64,000 nucleotides of DNA from the NCBI RefSeq assembly GCF_016464385.1, contig NZ_JADMLH010000007.1:304850-368849 (forward strand), in the 5' to 3' direction. Within the stretch, counting starts at the first letter, position 1. The number at the start of each line of letters is the position of its first letter. Below are positions 1 to 7,831 of the stretch, piece by piece. The notes beneath the pieces are model-generated. The model was given only the letters and a program-made list of their open reading frames with translations. It was not told the DNA's origin and did no database searches. The DNA is from Nucisporomicrobium flavum (GTDB lineage: Bacteria > Actinomycetota > Actinomycetes > Mycobacteriales > Micromonosporaceae). Position numbers and translations under genes: made by a program.

Positions 1-42
1 CGCCGCGGCCCGGCCCGGGGAACCCCCACTCGCTTCCGCGGC

Positions 43-72
43 GGGGGGGGGGGGGGCCCCCCCCCCCCCCCC
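43..72. repeat. G14-C16 homopolymer palindrome
   Basis: Fourteen G are followed directly by sixteen C (43-56, 57-72), and the block is bracketed by GCGGC and GCCGC, so the whole forms one inverted repeat with no loop. It lies about 15 bases past the stop codon of arc. It could be a transcription terminator, but such a run is also a classic sequencing or assembly fault, and the exact run lengths should not be trusted. Confidence 0.6.
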
Positions 73-86
73 GCCGCAGGAGCCTG

Positions 87-1868
87 CTACAGGTATTGAC
101 CGGTGTTGCTGGCCGTCTCGATGGAGCGGCCGGCCTCGGCGCCCTTGCCACCGGAGACGAGCGTACGGATGTAGACGATCCGCTCGCCCTTCTTGCCGGA
201 GATGCGGGCCCAGTCGTCGGGGTTGGTGGTGTTGGGCAGGTCCTCGTTCTCGCGGAACTCGTCGACACAGCTGTCGAGCAGGTGCTGCAGGCGCAGCCCC
301 TTCTTGCCGGAGGTGAGGAACTCCTTGATGGCCATCTTCTTGCCCCGGTCGACGATGTTCTGGATCATCGCGCCCGAGTTGAAGTCCTTGAAGTACAGGA
401 CTTCCTTGTCGCCGTTGGCGTAGGTGACCTCGAGGAAGCGGTTCTCCTCGGTCTCCGTGTACATCCGGAGCACGACCGCCTCGATCATGGCGGCCACCGT
501 CACGTCGGCGTCGCCGCCGTGCTCGGCCAGGTCGTCCGCGCTGAGCGGCAGGCCGGGGAGGATGTACTTGGCGAAGATGTCCTTCGCCGCCTCCGCGTCC
601 GGGCGCTCGATCTTGATCTTCACGTCGAGGCGTCCGGGCCGCAGGATGGCCGGGTCGATCATGTCTTCCCGGTTGGAGGCGCCGATAACGATGACGTTCT
701 CCAGGCCCTCGACGCCGTCGATCTCGCTGAGCAGCTGCGGGACGATGGTGTTCTCGACGTCGGAGGAGACGCCGGAGCCACGGGTACGGAAGATCGAGTC
801 CATCTCGTCGAAGAACACGATGACCGGCGTGCCTTCGCCGGCCTTCTCCCGCGCCCGCTGGAAGACCAGGCGGATGTGCCGCTCGGTCTCACCCACGTAC
901 TTGTTGAGCAGCTCGGGACCCTTGATGTTGAGGAAGTAGCTGGTGTGCTTCTCCTCGCCGCGACGCTCGGCGATCTTCTTCGCCAGCGAGTTGGCGACCG
1001 CCTTGGCGATCAGGGTCTTGCCGCAGCCGGGCGGGCCGTAGAGCAGGATGCCCTTCGGCGGGCGCAGCTGGTGCTCCCGGAACAGGTCGGCGTGCAGGAA
1101 CGGCAGTTCCACCGCGTCGCGGATCTGCTCGATCTGCGAGTGCAGACCGCCGATGTCGGAGTAGTCGACGTCGGGCACTTCCTCCAGAACGAGCTCCTCG
1201 ACCTCGCTCTTCGGGATGCGCTCGTACGCGTACGCCGAGCGCGGCTCGATCATCAGCGAGTCGCCGGCCCGCAGCGCGGACACCTGCAGCGACTCGGCGA
1301 GGTGGACGATGCGTTCCTCGTCGGCGTGCGAGACGACCAGGGCACGGTCGCCCGGGGCGCCGCCGGGACCGGCGAGGACCTCCTTGAGCAGGACGACCTC
1401 ACCGACCCGCTCGTAGCCGAACGCGTCGACCACGTTGAGCGCGTCGTTGAGCAGGACCTCCTGTCCCCGCTTGAGCTCCTCGACCTCGAGGCTCGGGGAC
1501 ACGGCGACACGGAGCTTGCGGCCACCGGTGAAGACATCGACGGTGCCGTCCTCATGGGCGGCCAGGAATACGCCGTAGCCGCTGGGCGGCTGGGCGAGGC
1601 GGTCAATCTCTTCCTTGAGAGTGACGATCTGAGCCCGGGCTTCCTTGAGGGTCGCCACGAGCCGGTCGTTGTTCTCGGTCAGCCGGGCGAGCTGCGCCTG
1701 CGTTGCCGCGAGCCGCTCCTCGAGCTGCCGGACGTGTCGGGGGCTTTCGGTCAACTTGCGCCGAACCAGAGCGAGTTCCTCCTGCAGGAACGCAACCTGG
1801 CTGGAGAGATCGTTGGCCTCTTTCTCCCAACGTGCGGCGCGGTGATCCGCCTCGTCGCTGCGTGCCAC
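87..1868 (-). CDS. arc: Proteasome-associated AAA+ ATPase ARC (Mpa)
   Basis: A 593-residue hexameric ATPase that recognises pupylated proteins, unfolds them and feeds them into the 20S proteasome in the cytoplasm. Residues about 15-95 form the coiled coil that binds Pup, about 96-240 the tandem OB domains, and about 245-540 the AAA+ domain with Walker A GPPGCGKT (278-285) and Walker B VIVFFDE (349-355). The protein ends in GQYL, the C-terminal motif that docks into proteasome alpha-subunit pockets. Length is normal for the family and the ATG start is followed by the expected coiled-coil N-terminus. The gene reads towards the left edge, where dop, pup and prcBA usually follow. Confidence 0.97.
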   Translation of the reverse strand: MARSDEADHRAARWEKEANDLSSQVAFLQEELALVRRKLTESPRHVRQLEERLAATQAQLARLTENNDRLVATLKEARAQIVTLKEEIDRLAQPPSGYGVFLAAHEDGTVDVFTGGRKLRVAVSPSLEVEELKRGQEVLLNDALNVVDAFGYERVGEVVLLKEVLAGPGGAPGDRALVVSHADEERIVHLAESLQVSALRAGDSLMIEPRSAYAYERIPKSEVEELVLEEVPDVDYSDIGGLHSQIEQIRDAVELPFLHADLFREHQLRPPKGILLYGPPGCGKTLIAKAVANSLAKKIAERRGEEKHTSYFLNIKGPELLNKYVGETERHIRLVFQRAREKAGEGTPVIVFFDEMDSIFRTRGSGVSSDVENTIVPQLLSEIDGVEGLENVIVIGASNREDMIDPAILRPGRLDVKIKIERPDAEAAKDIFAKYILPGLPLSADDLAEHGGDADVTVAAMIEAVVLRMYTETEENRFLEVTYANGDKEVLYFKDFNSGAMIQNIVDRGKKMAIKEFLTSGKKGLRLQHLLDSCVDEFRENEDLPNTTNPDDWARISGKKGERIVYIRTLVSGGKGAEAGRSIETASNTGQYL

Positions 1869-2043
1869 GTCCCACCTCCCCGGGGGCTCGAACGTTCTGA
1901 GACAACACTAACCGCTGCGGACCGGATTTCGACCCATGCAACACCCTCGTCACTGAACCTTGATCGATTGGGTCAGGTGGGCGCGCCGGGTGGTCAGGGG
2001 GTTCGGGTACCGTCGGACTGGGTTATTTCTCAGGAGGTGGACG

Positions 2044-2337
2044 GTGTCCGTGGAGACCGGGACTGACGAACTTCAGGTCTGGGTGGATCAGGATCTGTGC
2101 ACCGGTGACGGGCTCTGTGTGCAGTACGCGCCGGAGGTCTTCGAGTTCGACATCGACGGGCTGGCGTACGTCAAGGACAGCACCGGTGAGCTGCTGCAGA
2201 GCCCCGGAGTGCGCACCGGGGTGCCGGAGCGGCTGCGGCTGGAAGTGATCGACGCGGCGAAGGAGTGCCCGGGCGACTGCATCCACGTGGTGCGCCGTTC
2301 CGACGACGTCGAAGTCGCCGGCCCGGATGCCGACTGA
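2044..2337 (+). CDS. Ferredoxin, [3Fe-4S]/[4Fe-4S] type
   Basis: A 97-residue acidic electron carrier. Cys19 and Cys25 (CTGDGLC) with Cys75 (KECPGDC) match the CX5C...CP pattern of the short actinobacterial ferredoxins that donate electrons to cytochromes P450 and related enzymes; Cys79 is additional. The GTG start at 2044 is chosen because AGGAGG (2032-2037) sits 6 bases upstream, whereas the longer reading from an ATG at 1960 adds a basic stretch without a ribosome site. It diverges from arc and converges with the next gene. A ferredoxin beside arc and trmI is common in actinobacteria, but its redox partner cannot be told from this window. Confidence 0.92.
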   Translation: MSVETGTDELQVWVDQDLCTGDGLCVQYAPEVFEFDIDGLAYVKDSTGELLQSPGVRTGVPERLRLEVIDAAKECPGDCIHVVRRSDDVEVAGPDAD

Positions 2338-2375
2338 TCGGTTTCGGTAGGGGCCCCTGGGGCCCTCCCGGCCCG

Positions 2376-2402
2376 CCCGCTGTGACAGCGGGAATGTCAC
2401 AG
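2376..2402. terminator. Hairpins between convergent genes
   Basis: A perfect 7-base stem CCCGCTG/CAGCGGG with a 3-base loop (2376-2392) overlaps a second possible 7-base stem CTGTGAC/GTCACAG (2380-2402). It lies between the ferredoxin stop and the opposing gene's stop, so it can serve both directions. There is no T-run, as is usual in actinomycetes. Confidence 0.55.
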
Positions 2403-2987
2403 TGTCGGACGGCCGACCAAAGATGCGACTATTCGGGAAAATTCTTCCAACCGGGCGATTTGCCCCGGCCCGCCGTCGTCCAGCGTCTTGCCGAAGCGCA
2501 GCGCGTCGTGGCGCAGCGCGGCCCGGCCCTCCTCCTCGGCCATGCCGGGCGGCGGCACCGCGTCGTCGACCGAGCTCAGCAGCAGGTAGACGTCGATGCT
2601 GTCGACCCTGGCCTGGCCGTTGGAGGTACGCGTCAGCCGGCGCCGGCACCCGACCTCGGTGACCGTGGACAGCGGCACCACCCGCAACGACGAGGTCATC
2701 GACCCGACCGGGCCGTCGCCGGGAGCCACGTCCTCGCCGTGCCACAGCACCAGCCGGCTGCCGTCACAGATGACGACCTCCTGCCACACGCCGTTGACCT
2801 CGTTGACGAAGCGCTCCAGCGTGAAACACAGCACCGACGCGCCCCGCAGCACGCCGAAGAGGGCGTCCAGCGCCACCTCCGGGTCGCGCAGGTAGGCCCG
2901 GGCGGCCGAGTCGAGGTCCTCGTACGGCGACCAGTCCGGGAAGACCGCCGGCATCTCATTGCTGCCCCCGAACGGCGGAGAACTCAT
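2397..2987 (-). CDS. Conserved actinobacterial protein, possibly DUF5998-like
   Basis: About 196 residues with no signal peptide or membrane segment. The core mixes helices and strands (LDALFGVLRGASVLCFTLERF, then a beta-rich middle with WQEVVICDGSRLVLWHG). I do not recognise a catalytic motif; the resemblance to the uncharacterised family DUF5998 is from memory and unverified. The ATG at 2987 is preferred; the frame stays open to a GTG at 3059 that would overlap the trmI stop as GTGA, which would add a basic 24-residue leader. It follows trmI in the same direction, so the two may be cotranscribed. Confidence 0.75.
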   Translation of the reverse strand: MSSPPFGGSNEMPAVFPDWSPYEDLDSAARAYLRDPEVALDALFGVLRGASVLCFTLERFVNEVNGVWQEVVICDGSRLVLWHGEDVAPGDGPVGSMTSSLRVVPLSTVTEVGCRRRLTRTSNGQARVDSIDVYLLLSSVDDAVPPPGMAEEEGRAALRHDALRFGKTLDDGGPGQIARLEEFSRIVASLVGRPTL

Positions 2988-3055
2988 CGCGCCCACCCGT
3001 TCCCTCCCAAGCCCCATAAATCCGCGACGGAAACTACCGGATCCGCGACGGGCCG

Positions 3056-4003
3056 TCACACCCCGGGATCGTCGGTCGTCTCCGCCCGTTCAGCGGCGAG
3101 AGCAGCCTGGGCGGCCCTGCGCAGCGCGTACGCCTCAGCGCCCTTGCTGGGTTTGCGCCGGCGCGGCGGCGCGGTGACGCCGGGTGCGAGCTTACGGGCC
3201 GACACCAGGAACGCGGTGTGCGCGATCATCCGGTGGTCCGGGCGCACCGCGAGCCCCTCGGCGTGCCAGTCGCGGACCAGCGACTCCCACGCCCGCGGCT
3301 CGGTCCACCCGCCGCGCTCGCGCAACGCCTCCACCAGCTCGGACAGCTGGGGCGTCGTGGCCACGTACCCGATGAAGACGCCGCCGGGCACGAGCGCCTT
3401 CTCGACCATGCCGAGGGCCTCCCAGGGGGTCAGCATGTCGAGGATGATGCGGTCGAAGCCGGTCCCGGTGGCGTCGGCCACGTCACCGTGGTGCAGGTGC
3501 CAGGCCGGGTGCGGGCCGCCGAAGAACGACTCGACGTTCTTGCGGGCGATCGCGGCGAAGTCCTCGCGCAGCTCGTACGAATGCAACTCACCGCTGCCAC
3601 CGACGGCCCGCAGCAGCGAACAGGTGAGCGCACCGGAGCCGACACCGGCCTCCAGGACCTTCGCACCGGGGAAGATGTCGCCCATGGCGACGATCTGCGC
3701 CGCGTCCTTCGGGTAGATGACCTGCGCGCCGCGCGGCATCGACAGCACGTAGTCCGACAGCAGCGGGCGCAGCGCGAGGTACGCCGTGCCGCCGCTGGAC
3801 GTGACGACGCTGCCGTCGGGCAGCCCGATCAGCGCGTCGTGCTCCAGCGCGCCGCGGTGGGTGTGGAACGCCTTCCCGGGCTCCAGCACGATCGTGTGCA
3901 TGCGGTTCTTGGGATCGGTGAGCTGCACCCGGTCGCCCGCACGGAACGGTCCCCGGTGCGCGGGCACGGGGTCGGCGGCCACGGTGGTCTCTTGAACGGT
4001 CAC
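3056..4003 (-). CDS. trmI: tRNA (adenine-58-N1)-methyltransferase TrmI
   Basis: A 315-residue SAM-dependent enzyme that makes 1-methyladenosine at position 58 of the tRNA T-loop. The N-terminal beta-barrel domain (FRAGDRVQLTDPKNR, EPGKAFHTHRG) is followed by a Rossmann fold with the SAM loop VLEAGVGSGALT and the downstream acidic strand HSYELRED; FDRIILDMLTPWE is the active-site region. The GTG at 4003 is chosen because a purine-rich GAGAGAGGG lies just upstream and the encoded start (MTVQETT) suits the family; the longer reading runs into the M50 gene in another frame. The gap to the upstream M50 gene is 31 bases, so the pair is probably an operon. trmI next to arc is a conserved actinobacterial arrangement. 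Confidence 0.94.
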   Translation of the reverse strand: MTVQETTVAADPVPAHRGPFRAGDRVQLTDPKNRMHTIVLEPGKAFHTHRGALEHDALIGLPDGSVVTSSGGTAYLALRPLLSDYVLSMPRGAQVIYPKDAAQIVAMGDIFPGAKVLEAGVGSGALTCSLLRAVGGSGELHSYELREDFAAIARKNVESFFGGPHPAWHLHHGDVADATGTGFDRIILDMLTPWEALGMVEKALVPGGVFIGYVATTPQLSELVEALRERGGWTEPRAWESLVRDWHAEGLAVRPDHRMIAHTAFLVSARKLAPGVTAPPRRRKPSKGAEAYALRRAAQAALAAERAETTDDPGV

Positions 4004-4034
4004 GGATCCCTCTCTCGTCTGCGGTGCGACGCTC

Positions 4035-5198
4035 TCACTTCGCCGCGGCGCGGCGGGCCACGCGACGCGGCTCCAGCAGCTCGGCCAGATCCGCGACGTG
4101 CAGCACGCCGACGACATCCTCGCCTGCGGTCACCACGTACTGCGCACCCGGGTGGGCCTGCACGGCTCGGACCACCTGCTCGCCGGTGAGACCGACGCGC
4201 ATCGCCGGCAGCCGCGCCAGGTCGCGCGACACGGAGTCGACGGAGACCCACGGCCGCCGCCCGGCCGGCACTGCCGCCGCCGCGGCGGCATCCACCAGCG
4301 CGACCACGCGGCCACTGGAGTCGGCCACGGCCAGGCCCTTACGCTCCAGCTCCGACGCATCGGCGCGGCGCTGTGCCTCCGCGATCGACGTTCCCGACGG
4401 TACGGCGAACAGCGGCCGCGCGAGCGTCGCCAGGTCGACCAGGGGGAACCGCCGCGTCATCCGCGCGAGCCGGATCGACTGCCCGGCGCCCTGCCACAGC
4501 GTGAAGACCACCAACAGGATGAACATCAGGCCGAACAGCGTCAGCAGGTTCAGCCGGTACAGGGTGAAGGCCACGCATCCGGTCACCAGCGCGATGCCGC
4601 GGCCGGCCCACCCCGCGACCACGGTGGCCCGGTTTCGGTCCTTCAGCAGCGCCCACACGCCCGCGCGCAACGCCCGCCCGCCGTCGAGCGGCAGGCCGGG
4701 CAGCACGTTGAAAACGGCCACGATGACGTTGCTCGCGGCCAGCTGGAAGGCGATCTGGCCGGCAACCGTACGGTCGGGCAGGGCGAACGCGGCGGCGGTG
4801 GCGACCCCGCCCAGGACGAGGGACACGGCCGGGCCGGCCAGCGAGACCAGCGCGTCGACACGCGGGCTCGGGGCGTCCCGGTCCATCTCCGTCCAGCCGC
4901 CGAGCAGCTCCAGGGTGATACCGCGCACACCGATCCCGTACCGGCGGGCGGTGACGGCGTGGCCCAGCTCGTGCAGCAGCACCGAACCCATCAGGCACAC
5001 CACGAAACCCAGGCCCACCACGTACGCGAACGGGGCGGCCAGGCCGAGCTCGTTCTCCGCGTACCCGCCGTAGACGACCGTGACCAGCACGGCGAGCAGG
5101 AGCATCGACGCGTTGACGTAGATCGGCACGCCGAGGACACGCCCCACCACCCGCCCACCGCGCCGGGCCGGACGGGTCTGCCGCGTGCTCTCCTCCAC
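4035..5198 (-). CDS. Site-2 protease family (M50) intramembrane metalloprotease with CBS-like tail
   Basis: About 387 residues, a polytopic membrane zinc protease. The HELGH motif lies in a membrane segment (SVLLHELGHAVTARRYG) and the second zinc site is NVLPGLPLDGGR, both diagnostic of the M50B family that cleaves membrane-embedded substrates such as anti-sigma factors. About six hydrophobic segments precede a C-terminal pair of CBS-like repeats. The GTG start at 5198 is supported by a TAGCAT hexamer ending 7 bases upstream, giving a leaderless transcript; the reading frame continues open beyond it without family similarity. It is divergent from the RecB-like nuclease gene and leads into trmI. 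Substrate is unknown. Confidence 0.93.
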   Translation of the reverse strand: MEESTRQTRPARRGGRVVGRVLGVPIYVNASMLLLAVLVTVVYGGYAENELGLAAPFAYVVGLGFVVCLMGSVLLHELGHAVTARRYGIGVRGITLELLGGWTEMDRDAPSPRVDALVSLAGPAVSLVLGGVATAAAFALPDRTVAGQIAFQLAASNVIVAVFNVLPGLPLDGGRALRAGVWALLKDRNRATVVAGWAGRGIALVTGCVAFTLYRLNLLTLFGLMFILLVVFTLWQGAGQSIRLARMTRRFPLVDLATLARPLFAVPSGTSIAEAQRRADASELERKGLAVADSSGRVVALVDAAAAAAVPAGRRPWVSVDSVSRDLARLPAMRVGLTGEQVVRAVQAHPGAQYVVTAGEDVVGVLHVADLAELLEPRRVARRAAAK

Positions 5199-5205
5199 GG
5201 CACCG

Positions 5206-5211
5206 ATGCTA
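5206..5211 (-). promoter_or_regulatory. -10 hexamer TAGCAT, leaderless, for M50 gene
   Basis: Read on the minus strand, TAGCAT is followed by 7 bases and then the GTG at 5198, with no ribosome site between, which predicts a leaderless mRNA. Confidence 0.6.
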
Positions 5212-5264
5212 CGGACCGAGCCTGAGAGCCCCCTGCCGCGCCGGTTTTCGTCGTACCCCTCCCC

Positions 5265-5270
5265 TAGCCT
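5265..5270 (+). promoter_or_regulatory. -10 hexamer TAGCCT, leaderless, for RecB-like gene
   Basis: TAGCCT is followed by 7 bases and the ATG at 5278. No Shine-Dalgarno sequence is present, so transcription should start at or next to the start codon. Confidence 0.65.
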
Positions 5271-5277
5271 TACCCGC

Positions 5278-6447
5278 ATGACGGCAGAAACGGTCCTTGC
5301 CCCCACCGGCGCCACAACCACAGGCGCCGACCGGGAGCGCCACCCCGGCCCGTCGCTGTCGCCGTCGCGGGCGGCCGACTTCAAGACGTGCCCTTTGCTG
5401 TTCCGCTTCCGCACGATCGACCGCCTGCCCGAGCAACCCACCCGCGACCAGCTGCGCGGCACGCTCGTGCACGCGGTCCTCGAGCGCCTGTTCGACCTGC
5501 CGGCCGAGGAGCGCACGCCGGAGGCGGCGGCGGGGCTGGTGGCTCCGCAGTGGGAGCGGCTGGTGGAGCAGGAGCCGGAGGTGGCCCGGCTGTTCGAGGC
5601 GCCGGTGGACGTCGCGGCACCGGTCGCGGTCGAGGATCACCCGATCGCGGCACCGCCCTCCCCCGCTGCTCCCGCGACCGCGCTGCCCGGCGCGGCACTG
5701 CCGGGCGCGGCACTGCCCGGCGCGGCTCTGCCGGGGGCGGCTGCGCCGGGGGCGGCTGCGCCGGGGGTGGAGGCTCTGCCCGGGATGCCGGAGGGGCGGC
5801 CGGCCGACGAGCTGGCCCGGCTCGAGGCGTTCCTGGCGAGCGCGGGCGAGCTGCTCGACGGCTACTTCGCCGTCGAGGACCCACGCCGCCTGCAGCCCGC
5901 CGAGCGCGAGGCGCTGGTCTCCACGCTCGTCGACGACGACCTGCTGATCCGCGGCTACATCGACCGCCTCGACGTCTCCCCGGCCGGCGACCTGCGCGTG
6001 GTCGACTACAAGACCGGCGGGGCGCCCCGCGAGGCCTTCGAGGGCCGGGCGCTGTTCCAGCTGAAGTTCTACGCGCTGGTGCTCTGGCGCACCCGCGGTG
6101 TCGTGCCCCGCGTGCTCCGCCTGCTGTATCTCAAGGACGCCGAGATCTGCGACTACAGCCCGGACGCCGAGGAGCTGGAACGCTTCGAACGCACCCTGGT
6201 CGCCCTGTCCCAGGCGATCGAGCGCGCCAAGCAGGACCGCGACTTCCGCCCCAAACCGAGCCGCCTGTGCGGCTGGTGCAGCCACCAACAGTTCTGCCCC
6301 GAGTTCGGCGGCACCCCGCCGCCTTACCCGGAGCCGGCGCCCCCGGCGGAACAGCCGGCGCCGATCGCCGGCCCACCGGCATCCCAATCCACCGCCGGCG
6401 GCACGTTTCCCTCCGACAACGGGGTCGTGCTGCAACGGCCGTCCTGA
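5278..6447 (+). CDS. RecB-family exonuclease (PD-(D/E)XK, Fe-S cluster type)
   Basis: A 389-residue stand-alone nuclease related to the nuclease domain of RecB/AddB, expected to act in DNA repair. The PD-(D/E)XK core is visible as His65/Glu69 (GTLVHAVLERLF), Asp229/Asp232 (YIDRLDV) and Asp243-x-Lys245 (VVDYKTG). Cys38 and the late trio Cys331, Cys334, Cys340 (CGWCSHQQFC) match the four-cysteine iron-sulfur staple of AddB-type nucleases. Between residues about 130 and 170 there is a low-complexity insertion of LPGAA-type pentapeptides, and the last 45 residues are Pro-rich. The ATG is preceded by a leaderless promoter shared back-to-back with the M50 gene. It belongs to the conserved arc/trmI neighbourhood. 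Confidence 0.93.
   Translation: MTAETVLAPTGATTTGADRERHPGPSLSPSRAADFKTCPLLFRFRTIDRLPEQPTRDQLRGTLVHAVLERLFDLPAEERTPEAAAGLVAPQWERLVEQEPEVARLFEAPVDVAAPVAVEDHPIAAPPSPAAPATALPGAALPGAALPGAALPGAAAPGAAAPGVEALPGMPEGRPADELARLEAFLASAGELLDGYFAVEDPRRLQPAEREALVSTLVDDDLLIRGYIDRLDVSPAGDLRVVDYKTGGAPREAFEGRALFQLKFYALVLWRTRGVVPRVLRLLYLKDAEICDYSPDAEELERFERTLVALSQAIERAKQDRDFRPKPSRLCGWCSHQQFCPEFGGTPPPYPEPAPPAEQPAPIAGPPASQSTAGGTFPSDNGVVLQRPS
5686..5780 (+). repeat. In-frame 15-bp tandem repeat encoding LPGAA units
   Basis: About six 15-base units of the type CTGCCCGGCGCGGCA run in frame through the RecB-like gene, first as LPGAA and then decaying to APGAA. They encode a flexible insertion in front of the helix that leads into the nuclease core and look like a recent expansion. 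Confidence 0.7.
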
Positions 6448-6505
6448 CGTCGCCTCGGCACCTCCTCCCGTGAGACGGGCACGGCGGCCCGGCGTGCCGA
6501 TCGCT

Positions 6506-6511
6506 TAGGGT
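6506..6511 (+). promoter_or_regulatory. -10 hexamer TAGGGT for response regulator
   Basis: TAGGGT lies 37 bases upstream of the GTG at 6549, leaving a short leader that contains the Shine-Dalgarno GGGGAGG (6536-6542). This combination argues for the early GTG as translation start. Confidence 0.5.
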
Positions 6512-6548
6512 GAGCGCCGAGGCCGGACACGGGGTGGGGAGGCGAGCG

Positions 6549-7568
6549 GTGCCGCACGGCAACGGATCTGACGTCGGTTCCGCCCCGGCATCCGACGCCC
6601 GCCGCACCGACCCCCTCCACGCCGACCCTCGCCACGCGGACCACCCGGCCGACCCTCGCCACGCGGACCACCCGGCCGACCCGGACCATCCGGCCGACCC
6701 CCGGCACGCGGACCACCCGGCCGACTCCCGCCACCCGGCCGACGCCCGCCACCCGGACGCCCGCCACCCGGACGCCCGCTACGCCGGTCCGCGCCAGGCC
6801 GATCCCGGCCACGCCGCCCCCAGTCAAACGGCGAGCACCCGCCCGGCGAGCGGCGGTCGCGTCGGCAACGTCCCCGATAACGCCGGCCGGGCGGGTGGCG
6901 CGCGTACCGTGCGGGTCCTGCTCGCCGATGAGCAGCCGATGTTGCGGGCCGGGCTGCGGATGGCGCTGGCCGGGGCCGACGGGTTCGCCGTGGTCGGGGA
7001 GGCCGGGGACGGCGCCGAGGCTGTCGACCTCGCGCGCCGGCTGCTGCCCGATGTCGTGGTCATGGACCTTCGGCTGCCGCGCCTCGACGGGCTGGCCGCC
7101 GCCCGGCGGATCACCGGGTCGGGGCTGCCCGTCCGGGTGCTGGTGCTGACCGCGTACGACGCCGACGAGCAGGTGCTGAGCGCCGTGGCGGCCGGGGCTT
7201 CCGGATATCTGTGCAAGGACGCCGGGGCCGAGGAGCTCGTCGCGGCCATCCGTACGGTGGCCGCCGGGGGTGCGGTCGTCGCGCCGAAGATCCTCGACCG
7301 GTTGCTGGTGCGGCTGGCCGAGCTGCTGCCCGCCGCGGAGGCAACCGCCGCGGCGCCGGCGCTGGACGCCCTCACCGAGCGGGAGCGGGAAGTGCTCGTG
7401 CACGTCGCCCGGGGACACTCCAATGCCGAGATCGCCCGGGCGTTGACGGTCAGCGAGACCACCGTGAAGACCCACGTCGGGCATGTGCTCACGAAGCTGC
7501 GGCTGCGCGACCGGGTGCAGGCGGTCGTTCTCGCGTACGAAACGGGTCTGGTCCGCCCCGGCAGCTGA
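6549..7568 (+). CDS. LuxR/NarL-family response regulator with repeat-rich N-terminal extension
   Basis: 339 residues. The receiver domain begins at about residue 121 (VRVLLADEQPMLRAGL) with phospho-acceptor Asp173 (VVVMDLRLP), followed by a LuxR-type HTH at the C-terminus (LTEREREVLVHVARGHSNAEIARAL). The GTG at 6549 has GGGGAGG 6 bases upstream, giving an unusual extension of about 120 residues made of His/Asp/Ala/Pro repeats (RHADHPADP). A second possible start, GTG at 6909, would give an ordinary 220-residue regulator and leave the repeats untranslated. No histidine kinase is adjacent, so it is an orphan here; the ABC exporter downstream is its likely target or partner. Confidence 0.88.
   Translation: MPHGNGSDVGSAPASDARRTDPLHADPRHADHPADPRHADHPADPDHPADPRHADHPADSRHPADARHPDARHPDARYAGPRQADPGHAAPSQTASTRPASGGRVGNVPDNAGRAGGARTVRVLLADEQPMLRAGLRMALAGADGFAVVGEAGDGAEAVDLARRLLPDVVVMDLRLPRLDGLAAARRITGSGLPVRVLVLTAYDADEQVLSAVAAGASGYLCKDAGAEELVAAIRTVAAGGAVVAPKILDRLLVRLAELLPAAEATAAAPALDALTEREREVLVHVARGHSNAEIARALTVSETTVKTHVGHVLTKLRLRDRVQAVVLAYETGLVRPGS
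6624..6785 (+). repeat. 27-bp in-frame tandem repeat, response regulator N-terminus
   Basis: Two identical 27-base units (6624-6650, 6651-6677) are followed by an 18-base partial unit, a third 27-base variant (6696-6722) and shorter 15-18 base remnants. All lengths are multiples of three and encode DPRHADHPA-like motifs. The region is either a protein linker or, if the GTG at 6909 is the true start, a repeat in the leader. Confidence 0.75.
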
Positions 7569-7604
7569 CCCGGAGCCGGGAACGGGTCGGGGTCAACCCT
7601 GAGG

Positions 7605-7616
7605 TCACGTAGGTGA
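7605..7616. promoter_or_regulatory. Possible operator TCAC-N4-GTGA
   Basis: A short palindrome (TCAC, 4 bases, GTGA) lies in the 263-base gap between the response regulator and the ABC gene. LuxR-type proteins bind such dyads, but at this length it could be chance. Confidence 0.25.
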
Positions 7617-7831
7617 CGTCCCCGGGCCGGATCTCCGCGTCACGCTCCGCCGTCAGGCGGACGCCGGGCCCGCCGCGCGCCGGAAGACTGAGCGGGCCGG
7701 CCGGGCGTGCTGCCCGGCCGGACCATTCCGGGCAGGCGGCTTCCCCGCCTGCCGGGGCAGACCCAGCGGGCGCAGCGCCATCTCAGCCATCCGGCGCGTC
7801 CCGCATCGCGTACGAGACTCAGGGGGCGACA

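Noticed and set aside
96..2066. Plus-strand open frame of 656 codons over arc
   Set aside because: It is the antisense shadow of arc, with the Val/Leu/Asp/Gly-heavy composition expected of reverse-strand GC-rich DNA, and it matches no family.
2265..3716. Plus-strand open frame of 483 codons
   Set aside because: It runs across the ferredoxin end and antisense through two minus-strand genes with clear families; the product is Arg/Pro-rich.
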